Origin: Cinnamomum chago
Taxonomy: Eukaryota > Streptophyta > Magnoliopsida > Laurales > Lauraceae
Reading direction: 5' to 3'
DNA length: 64,000 nucleotides
Assembly (NCBI GenBank): GCA_038049695.1
Contig: CP142458.1
Location: 41,943,501 to 42,007,500, forward strand
Both the position numbers and the translations under genes were made by a program. Positions 55,470 to 64,000 of the stretch are shown here, piece after piece. Under the pieces are notes generated by a model that saw nothing but the letters and a program-made list of their open reading frames with translations, was not told the origin of the DNA and ran no database searches. Positions within the stretch are counted from its first letter, which is position 1. Each line of letters starts with the position of its first letter.

Positions 55470-56583
55470 ATGAATATCATCGTGTACTCGTTTTGAAGTC
55501 AAGTACAAGCTAGTTTTGAAGATGTGTTTCAAGAAAAAGGGGATCACTTCCTAAGCGTGTTATGCATATTAATTATGCCCTTGCCAGTCGTGTTCATCGT
55601 GTTTTGATAAGTGATTTCCCCTTTTTATCTCGACGAGTTTTGATAGTGTTCCGCGTGTTTTGTGCATTCCATTGAGCTTAGACTGCCCTTTCAGTTTGAT
55701 CCACTGTCTGGGGGTCTTTAAACATGTGGACTGTCTGCAGACTGGTCGTGTATTTATTACACATCGTGCGTGTCCGTTCCGCGGCTGGAATTCCCGTCTT
55801 TGTGGGAAATCGTGTCGTGCTTATATTATGTATATCGTGCTTGTCGCGCGTGCTTGCTCTTTTCATTATATAAATGATAGAGAAAGGATGGGCTCTTTGT
55901 GGATTGTAACTGTTCATGATATATTATGTATTCATGCTAGTTTGTTTTGGTATCTCAGTTTGGTTTGCATTCTTGAAAATGTACCTCAGTTTTGATAGTA
56001 TTTCATATCAAAGATTTGCTTACATGTTTTCTCTAAATGTTATTGTTCATGTTCATGCCTAAATTGATTACCTGCCAAACCGTTGTGTTTGACCCTTGTT
56101 TGTTGGTGCCCAGGTGCAGGAGACGTTACCTTTGCGGATGAGCGTCAGGCAGAGGCTTGTGAGCCAACCCCTGTGAGAGAGTGGCAGCCCGACGATGTCA
56201 TCTAGACGTCGGGCGGGTTCTTGAGTCTCGTCACCTTTTTGTCATGGGGTTTCTTTGGGTTATATTTTGAGAAGTGTATTAGCCTCTGTTGACTTCTTAT
56301 GGAATTGTAACAAAACTTAACTTACTTTCGATTAGTCTCATAACTTGAATATTAATGGGATTGCCATGTTAGCTCCTTCCTTTGATACTATGTCTTGTTT
56401 ATTATTGTGATAGCACTTAAATATTTTATTGATGCTTATCTTGGTATGTTTTGTTACACGCTTTCGCATACTTGATCATGTGAGCCAGATTCGGCGTGTC
56501 TTTGGGAATCCTCACCGCGGGAACCTGTGGGAAAGTATCATCTACTGCGTCGCGGGCCCGGGATCCGTTCCGGGGTCGCGACA
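55470..56583 (+). repeat. LTR C, right part
   Basis: The first five bases are the ATGAA duplicate. Matches 60444-61515 of LTR D. Contains the short conserved frame at 56116-56206. Confidence 0.85.
56116..56206 (+). other. Short conserved reading frame in LTR C (also in A and D)
   Basis: After a CCCAG/GTGCAG junction the frame reads GDVTFADERQAEACEPTPV then REWQPDDVI and TAG. In LTR A (37168-37247 and 47440-47519) and LTR D (61070-61153) the same peptide and stop position are kept, with several third-base changes. Function unknown. Confidence 0.5.
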
Positions 56584-57048
56584 GGAATTTTGAGGACGTT
56601 TAGTGTTAGTCAGACACACTCAGGAAGGCCTGAGTGCACATGTAAGCTTGGGAGGATCGTATCGGTTTCCGTTTTTAATTATGATTTTGATTTCATTTGA
56701 ATGATTTTACTATGTGTTACAACTTTCGTTTTCAGCCCATTCATGTTTGAAGCCCAAAAACCCAAGTTCTGGCCCAAAAAGGGTAAAGTTGTCTTTTATA
56801 CAAAATCTGGACACAAATTTTTGATATCTCAAAACCATGTCAAAAATATACTTTTTGGAAACTATATATTTCGAGGATCATTTGATCCTTCTTCGTCGAG
56901 TTCATTCGAGGCCATCAAGATCATGTTTTCATTGATGCAAGATTTGGCCATTGGGCCCCATTTGCTAAGGTTTTAAGTCAACTCTTTCCCTCTTTCTCTC
57001 TTTTCACTCTTAAACCCTAACCCTAGAGCAACCAAGAGGAGAAACCCT
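56584..57048 (+). repeat. LTR D, middle part
   Basis: Resumes GGAATTTTGAGGACG after LTR C and runs to the ACCCT target of LTR F (57044-57048). Confidence 0.85.
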
Positions 57049-57423
57049 TGTTAGGGTTTTTATAGATTGCAATTTGATGGATGCATTATCATTCAAGCAT
57101 CATTTGATTTACACTCTTGCATTGGTTTTAAATAAACTTGAAATCTTGTTTTATTCATGCATGGTTTTTAAGAGTTGTAAAAGTTTTGATTTATGCATGA
57201 TTTGTTTTCAATCTTGGATGCATTTGTTTTTATGAAAAGAGTTTTAGAAAATCAAGCTAACCTATGAGTTTTAAATCTTTCAAAATGTTTTAGGCTTTTT
57301 ATGGTTCATGTTTTAAAACTCTTAGAATGATTTAAAACATGTTTTTAAAGCTTGATTTAGTGGCCAAAAAGATCCCCCAAGAAAAACCTTCAATATGCAA
57401 AAAATTGGATTTTTTAGGTCCAA

Positions 57424-57575
57424 GGTGGTCAACCTGCAGTGAGGTAGGTCGACCTACCCAGGGGCAGGTCGACTTACCTCACTGGAGGTCGACTGGGCCC
57501 AGAATGCTCCAACGGGTAGTTTTTTGACCGTTGTGTGTGGTAGGTCGACCTGCCCCTGTAGGTAGGTCGACCTGC
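57424..57575. repeat. AGGTCGACCT palindrome cluster upstream of the LTR F TATA box
   Basis: Exact AGGTCGACCT at 57446-57455 (inside the 14-bp palindrome GTAGGTCGACCTAC), 57542-57551 and 57564-57573, plus partial copies (AGGTCGACTT, AGGTCGACTG). The cluster ends 25 bp before TATAA. Confidence 0.9.
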
Positions 57576-57767
57576 TACTAGCCGTTGGGCATTTTTCTCT
57601 ATAAGTATGAGTTCTTTCCTTTGCCAAAAGTTGGGAATTTTAAGCCCCTCCTTGAGAGGATTTGAGGCATATCAAAAGGGAAAAGAACTAAGGGATGAAG
57701 GGGATGATTAGGAAAGCTAAAGCTTGGATTAATGAAGTTAAACCACCAAGTAGGCTCTTCCTTCCTT

Positions 57768-58362
57768 AATCATATGTTTTCATGCTTTTGTTTTATTTTT
57801 GGTAAATCATTTCTAGCATGTTAAACTATGTTTGTGTTGTGTCCTTAACATATTTTATGTTTTGAGTTGATTTATTGTTTTGGATACAACACCATATGAT
57901 TCAATCCAAGTAGTACTTAACTTTGGTAAATCTAAGTAGATCATGTTAATGGAAAAACCTTTGGAATTATATGTAACATGATCCATATACTTGGTTGAAT
58001 CTTTGGTTGTTGTTTTCCATCATAAGAAAATCACTTTCAAAACTATCTTATGTTTTGGACTCAACTTCTTTACAAATCATATGTTTTCATGTTTTGTTTT
58101 ATCATTGGTAAATCTTTGTAACATGTTAATCTATGATTTGTTGTATCCTTAGCATGTTCTATATTTTGAATAGATCTATTGTTTTGGATACATCACCATT
58201 GATTCATCAAAGTAGTACTTTATCTTTGGTAAATCTAAGTAGATCATGTTAATGAAATATGTAACATAATTCATATACTTTGTTGAATCTTTGGTTGTTG
58301 TTTTCCATCATAAGAAAATCTCTTTCAAATGTATCTTATGTTTTGGATTCAACATCATTACA
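57768..58362. repeat. Tandem duplication (~300 bp) in LTR F
   Basis: Copy 1 57768-58074, copy 2 58075-58362; both start AATCATATGTTTTCATG and contain GGTAAATCTAAGTAGATCAT. It accounts for part of the extra length of F over G. Confidence 0.85.
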
Positions 58363-58872
58363 AATCATATGTGTATTATTGTTTTAAAGTTTCACAACTT
58401 GCATCACTTTGATAGGTAAATCATTTTCAAGTTGTATTTATAATTACATATGATTTGTCCCCTCTTTTCAATCAAATCTATTTTTATGTTTTGAGCTTCA
58501 TGTTGATTTGATTGACATCCCTATGCATCACATGTTTAGAGCTAATCCATTTCATACAACTTGTGTAACTTTGATATCATTAACAAGTTGTTACTTTCAA
58601 CATGTGATTGCATTACATCCTCAATCATAAATGTTTTTGAGCTAAAACTTTCAAAAGCCTTAGGCATACATTTATGAGCTTTCATTTTCAAAATGATTGA
58701 GGATCACACACACACACTTCATATACTTTCATCTTTGCATTCATAGTGTGAGTGTGTATTAGTTTTACACTTCCATATCCGCCTAATTAAGAGGCAATGT
58801 AATGAGCTTAATTGAATCTCCATCAAGTGTATGTTAGACACTAAACTTGTGAGATAACCAACCTTGTGGTTG

Positions 58873-59040
58873 AAGAGGTTATTGCTTAGCCTATAAAAGC
58901 ATAATGTATAGGTTGATGTTAAGCCTTGAAAAACATCATTGTAAAGGTTATTACTTAGCCTTGAAAAGCATATTGTAAAGGTTATTGCTTAGCCTTGAAA
59001 AGCATATTGTAAAGGTTATTGCTTAGCCTATTGAAAAGCA
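58873..59040. repeat. 34-bp tandem repeats in LTR F
   Basis: About five units of GTAAAGGTTATTGCTTAGCC then TTGAAAAGCATATT. LTR G has the reverse-complement counterpart at about 62660-62760. Confidence 0.85.
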
Positions 59041-59295
59041 TAAATAGCGGAAATCCGGTGGGGTGTTGGATCACAAGCCGGTAGTGGATGTAGGCATTGA
59101 GGCCGAACCACTATAAATACTTGTGTGATGGTGCTTGCTTTGTGGTGATTGTTTTCTTTAAGCTTCCGCATTTTGTTTGATAATCATCATTTGTGACTAG
59201 TTTGTTTTAAAGAAGTTAAAATTGTTAAAATTGGTCATAAAAGAAGCTCACCCTATTCACCCCCCCTCTAGGGTTCGGATCCCCATGGACTTACA

Positions 59296-61515
59296 ACCCT
59301 TTCTTTCCACTTTATTTTCTTGAATGATCAAGCTAGAAGACTCCAAATGGAATTCTAAGACCATCATCTTCTTCCTCTCATCCCAAGCTTTCCATTGACA
59401 CAAATTTCTTGAAGTTTCTAGTTGGGCAAGAGCTCTATTTTCTTCTTTCTCTCTTGTTTGGCCTTTTCTAGGTAAGAGCTCCAACCCATCTCTTTAATGG
59501 AGCCTTTTTGGTTCTTAAAGATCTTGTTTTTCATATTGCAAACCCTTTGTGAAAATGAGTTCCTTGTTTTCAAGATTGAGTGAGTTTTGTTTGGTTTTCA
59601 TGGGTTTTGTAGTCTTTGGATTAGCTTGAGTGGAAGTGCTTGGAGAAAGTTTGTAACATCTTTGACTAAGGCAAGTAACCAATCTAGGATGGATGATAGC
59701 ATGTGTGCATTTGATTTGTTTTCTTTTCATTCTTCTCATTTCATTGGAAATTTATGTCTTGAATGGAAAATTTTGGGGATTTTGTTTTAGATTGGAGAAT
59801 GGGAATGTAATGTCTCAATTTGTGCTATGAAATGTGTATTTACCCCTTGGAGAGCATGTAGGCTCAGGGAAGTGCAGGTTGAATGAGAAACAAGAAGAAG
59901 GGAAGAAGAAATGTAAAAAAATTTGACTTGAAATGCACTTCCCGTGCAGTTTCGGTCAGCCGCTGACCGAGCTCGGCGGTTCCCTTTCCATAAGTTCGCA
60001 CTTTGACAGTGAGTTTCGGTTAGCATGACGGTTAGCTAGCGGCTAACCGAAATCCCCATTTCAGCCAACCGCTGGCCAACCGAACTAATTACCGCTCTTT
60101 TTCCAGAGAGCTAAGTTTTCAAACCTGAGTTCCAGCGGTCAGCCTGTCGGTCAGCTTGTTGCTAGCCGCCATATCCTATTTTGGCTAGCCGACAGCTGAC
60201 CGCGAGCTGACCGAAATTAACAAAATGCCTGTTTTGATTAATATTTGTAAGAATAAAAACTAGAACATGTTAAGTGACCTTTAACTTGATATTGTGCACT
60301 CGAAACCTGAGATGTCTTTGAACTTCCGGGGCACCGATTCTCTTTTAAATTCCAACATTTGGATTTCAATTACACAAGGATCAATCAAAGGTCCTTACAT
60401 GTGCTTGATAGACTTTGTGTTCGTACTTTTAACTTTTGATACAATGAATATCATTGTGTACTCGTTTTGAAGTTTAAGTACAAGCTCGTTTTGAAGATTT
60501 GTTTCAAGAAAAATGGGTCACTTCTTAAGCGTGTTATGCATATTAATTATGCATTTTGCTCGTGTTTTGATAAGTGATTTTCCCTTTTTATCTCGACATG
60601 TTTAGACAGTGTTTCGCGTGTTTTGTGCATTCATGAATTTAAGTGAACACCACTGAGCTTGGACTACCCTTTTAGTTTGATCCACTATCTGGGGGTCCTT
60701 AAACATGCGGACTGTCTGCAGACTGGTCGTGTATTTTATTACACATCGTGCGTGTCTGGTTCCACGGCCGGAATCCCCATATATGTGGGAATCGTGTCGT
60801 GATTATATTATGTATATCGTGCTTGTCGTGCGTGCTTGCTCTTTTCATTGTAAATGATAGAGAAAGGATGGGCTCATTGTGGAATGTAACTATTCATGTC
60901 AAGTTTTGCTCGTATTTTGAAATGTACCTTAGTCATGTAACTGTTTACAATTCAGCAAAATGTCTTTATATGTTTCCTTAAAGATTTACTACTTATATGC
61001 TCATGCCTAAATTGATTACCTGCCAAACCGTTGTGTTTGACCCTTGTATGTTGGTGCCCAGGTGCAGGTGACGTTGCCTTTGAGGAGGAGCGTCCGGAGG
61101 AGGCTCTTGAGCCACCCCCAGTCAGAGAGTGGCAACCCGACGATGCCAACTAGACGTCGGGCGGGTTCTTGAGTTTCGCTACATTTTTTGATTGGGTTCT
61201 TTTATTATTTTGAGAATTGTATTGGCCTTTGTTGGCCTCTTATGGGATGTAACTAAACTTAACTTACTTTTGTGTTAGTCTCATAACTTGAATTATGATG
61301 GGAATGCCATATTAACTCCTTTCTTTTGATACTATGTCTTGATATTATTTGTCATAGCACTTAAAAATTTATTGGTGCTTATCTTGATGTGATTTGCTAC
61401 ACGCTTCCGCAAACTTGATCATGTGAGACAGATTCCGCGTGTCTCGGGAATCCTCACCGCGGGAACCTGTGGCAACAATCGTCGCGGGCCCGGGGTTCGT
61501 TCCGGGATAGCGACA
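59296..61515 (+). repeat. LTR D, right part
   Basis: Resumes after LTR F with the ACCCT duplicate and ends GGGATAGCGACA. Includes a palindrome cluster and the short conserved frame. Confidence 0.85.
59950..60216. repeat. Palindrome cluster in LTR D (three blocks)
   Basis: TTCGGTCAGCCGCTGACCGA opens the cluster; GGTTAGCTAGCGGCTAACCG and GGCTAGCCGACAGCTGACCG follow, closing GAGCTGACCGAAATT as in LTR C. TTTTTCCAGAGAGCT spacer present. Confidence 0.85.
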
Positions 61516-61520
61516 ATCAA

Positions 61521-62312
61521 TGTCTCGGGATTGAGAACCTATTGCTAGGGAATTATGAGAGCATTCCTTAAATTGAGACAATATTTCATAAAGTGCTTCT
61601 CATGGTCCTTTAATACATCCAATGTACCAACGCTATGATCCAGAATCTTACATTCTGATGATCGAGACAAATCACACTATCTCATAGTGATCAAAGTGCT
61701 GCAACCTTATCAGATGAGATGCCCAGTCTCATCACAGGTTGTGAAGATATTTTAAAGTAAAAGATTTGTGACACATATCTCCCGTATGTGGATCTCATCC
61801 ATATACATATATCACATCTAATATACTAATGGGACCCGGTTCATCTCATGAACCATTATGTCATATATATTGGTCATGTGCATTAAGTAATAAATCATCA
61901 TTCATCTCATGAAATGAAAGTGTGATTTTATTGATAAATAAAGAAATTAATCAATTTATTATATCAACTGATGGATTGAGACCACACAATTTAACAGGAT
62001 CTGCCTCAGACCGCCTGGCCCATGACACCTCTAGCCACAGAATAGGGCTTGGATGGGTCCCTTCGATGACTGTAACACTCCTAGTAGCTGTTCGGACTAG
62101 CAAAAAAACATGTCCTAATCTCACCTTGCTAATGTCCAGATTAACATTAAATTAGGACTGATGCCAATTTTAAGGAGGACAAATGTATGTGAAAAGATTG
62201 ATTTTATAATAGGTGGAGCACAATATGAAACTAAAATTTGTAGAAGAGAGGACCATTAGGGAAAACATGCTTAATTAAATGGTTTGAGTCTGAGGCTCGG
62301 ACTCATAATAGA
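61521..62312 (-). mobile_element. Old LTR E, right part
   Basis: Continues 31774-32818 beyond the ATCAA duplicate. TAAATTGTGTGGTCTCAATC on the minus strand near 61995 is wording I associate with copia-type LTRs. The limit of E inside this stretch is not visible. The last ~140 bp before LTR G are unassigned. Confidence 0.4.
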
Positions 62313-64000
62313 TGAAAGTCCAAGATCGAATCCTAGAAGGGGGAGGGGGGTGAATAGGGTGACCTCAAAAACCTAGACCAATTTTAAATCTTTTAGATTT
62401 TAAGTCACTTATGCTTTGATGAAGATTAATTATCTTGTGAAGAGGAGTAGTCTCTAAGTTAAACATACACAAGAAACTAACAACTACAATCTTCATTCAA
62501 TGATAGTATCAAACATAAGAGCATCATCCATGTAATGAAAGCAAAAGATCAATCACCATAACACAAGCATTTATAGTGGTTCGGCTAACGTGCCTACATC
62601 CACTCCCGGAGTCCCTATCGGATTTCCACTAACTCATGTTAAGGTTTAGATTCACCTTCAACCTTACAAATACATCACTATGCTTTTCAAGGCTAAGCAT
62701 AAATCTTTACAATACTATATATGCTTTTCAAGGCTAAGCACCAACCTTTACAACAAGATGATTCTCTCTTAAATAAAATGCCTATGAATGCATGGATAAG
62801 AGAACAATGAAAGTGCAACTTAATGCCTCTAAATAGGCTGAATTGAAAATGAAATCTCACTCTCTAGACATATGCATATGAATTGTAAAGGTCTATGATT
62901 GATGCATATACTAGAAATTACTCTATCTCTTTTTAGAAAGAAGAAATTCTAAATGATGCAAAGATGTTAGTCATTTATATGAGAAAGAGTTGTATGACAA
63001 ACACATGGGTTTTCAAAGTGAACAAACTTGATTTGAAGAAGTAAAACTTAAATCTAGCAAGTTAGTTTTGAAACAATAAAACAACCTCATGTGAATTGCA
63101 AACCATATGTTGATTTCATAAAGCTAAGAGATTTTAAAGTTCTAAGCATTTTATGGAAAACAACATTTCAAAAGATAGACAACTATTTGATCATGCTGAA
63201 AGGAAACAATGATTTAGAAACAAAGCATGAGTTTAAACTTGGGATAAAGAAAGCACACCCATTTGAAGATCAAAGGTTGAATCAATGGATTAACTTCATC
63301 ATCCCTTCAGTAATACTCTTAAAAAGTTGTTATTCATTGGCCTTAAAAATTCCCCAAAGTTCAGCAACTTTTTCCAAACAAAAAACTACTTTTTAAAGAG
63401 AAAAAGTTCCCAACGGCTAGTTCAAGGCCGACCTGGTATAGGGTCGGGTCGACTGGGTGCTCAACAGCTCTAAAAATGCCCGTTGGAGAGGCCTAATGGT
63501 ACAATTCCCCGGTCAACCAACAGTGTGCTCGGTCGACCGGGTCCCTTGGCCCGGTCTACCAGCCACACAGGCAGGTTGACCTCGAGACAGCCCACAAATT
63601 CTGAATTTTCAGAAAGATGAAACTATGAGGGCTTCTTTCCAGGGACTTTGAGGCACAATGATCAAGCTTGGGATCATGACTTAAAAAGGATGAAAATAGA
63701 ATTTTAAAGACACGAAACAGTCAAACCAAAATATGGATTTAAAGTGAAAACAATTGGGAAGCTTGAAATGATTTTTGAATTCAAAGATAGAACATTTTGA
63801 GACTTGAAAATCTGAACTAAAAACTTCATGAACTTAAGATAAATAAGATTTGAAAACCATGCATATCATATAATAAAAACAAAGATTATGAATGAGAAAT
63901 ATGCATGAAGATCCTAAGATTAAGAGCATGAAAGAAAGAGAGGACAAGCTATGAAAATGAATGCATCCTATCAAATTGCAACAAAACAAAAACTCTAACA
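62313..64000 (-). mobile_element. LTR G, second member of the F family
   Basis: Minus strand opens TGTTAGAGTTTTTG exactly at the window end (64000) and closes TTGGACTTTCA at 62313. It aligns with F including GGGTGAATAGGGTGACC (62349-62365), the 34-bp repeat region and the palindrome cluster. 1688 bp. No primer site follows at 62312, so it is a solo LTR or the 3' LTR of an element lying to the right. Confidence 0.75.
63424..63596. repeat. GGTCGACC-type palindrome cluster in LTR G
   Basis: CGGTCGACCG at 63530-63539, with related GGGTCGACTGG, CCGGTCAACC, CCGGTCTACC and AGGTTGACCT words. It is 400-580 bp from the LTR start, matching the position in F (375-527). Confidence 0.8.

Larger units (their letters stand above)
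32941..56583 (+). mobile_element. Solo LTR C, inserted in LTR D
   Basis: Opens TGTTAGACCCCGATCC at 32941 and ends CCGGGGTCGCGACA at 56583. The TSD GGAAT is at 32936-32940 and 56584-56588. It is split at 34706 by element B and continues at 55475; net length about 2.9 kb. Same family as LTR D and, apart from its middle, as LTR A. Confidence 0.88.
57049..59295 (+). mobile_element. Solo LTR F inserted in LTR D
   Basis: 2247 bp: opens TGTTAGGGTTTTTATAG, ends ATGGACTTACA. Perfect TSD ACCCT at 57044-57048 and 59296-59300. The 3' region has CACCCTATTCACCCCCCCTC, wording I associate with the end of long copia LTRs. TATAA at 57600-57604 is a likely promoter. Solo: no primer site or coding sequence. 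Confidence 0.85.
32819..61515 (+). mobile_element. Solo LTR D, containing the whole nested stack
   Basis: Opens TGTTAGACTCCGACCC at 32819, is interrupted at 32940, resumes at 56589 and ends ATAGCGACA at 61515. The TSD ATCAA is at 32814-32818 and 61516-61520. With insertions C and F disregarded it is about 2.8 kb, close to LTR C, which it resembles throughout. No internal region, so it is a solo LTR. Confidence 0.85.

Noticed and set aside
57012-57026. AAACCCTAACCCTAG, telomere-like
   Set aside because: Only two units inside LTR D; a common telo-box type word, not an interstitial telomere.
63091-63396. 101-codon frame near the right edge
   Set aside because: Falls inside LTR G on the strand opposite to the LTR; no recognisable domain.

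Overview
This is nuclear DNA of a flowering plant: AT-rich, with one spliced plant gene and dense LTR retrotransposons, LINEs, SINEs and DNA transposons. No species can be named from the window. All calls are by eye; no database was searched.

Left flank (1-7.7 kb): two decayed LINE pieces, a foldback DNA transposon full of GTAGCGGCCGCTA-type words, the terminal exon of a plant DCC (DUF393) thiol-disulfide oxidoreductase gene at 4290-4516, a Tourist-like MITE, and a tRNA-type SINE with a 15-bp target-site duplication (TSD).

Gene (8.3-30.3 kb, minus strand): a complete five-exon two-LIM-domain protein of the plant WLIM1 type (191 codons, all 16 zinc ligands present). Intron 1 is about 18.5 kb. 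It holds a degraded chromovirus end, fragments of other LTR elements, and a gag-only gypsy element whose internal frame is split by a nearly complete copia element with almost identical LTRs. It also holds a Tourist MITE whose empty site can be read from the sister LTR, a copia-type LTR with primer site, and a LINE tail. Intron 4 holds a hAT-type element with an 8-bp TSD.

Right half (31.8-62.2 kb): a nested stack of LTR elements whose order can be read from TSDs. An old LTR (E) was entered by solo LTR D (TSD ATCAA). D was entered by solo LTR C (GGAAT) and by solo LTR F (ACCCT). C was entered by a deleted element with a 4-kb LTR, family B (ATGAA). LTR B was entered by a full Tekay-like gypsy element A (AGGTA) and by a second 4.4-kb solo LTR B' (CTACC/CAACC). 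The gag gene of A was entered by a third 4-kb solo LTR B'' (GAAGA). A second F-type LTR (G) fills the right edge.

The most unusual signal is that several of these LTRs carry, at comparable internal positions, a compact cluster of short palindromes. The palindrome word differs by copy (GGCTAACCGCC-type, CCGATCGATCGG, AGGTCGACCT), and the same cluster type occurs in different LTR families. In F the cluster lies just upstream of a TATA box. A short reading frame near the end of LTRs A, C and D also diverges partly at synonymous positions.
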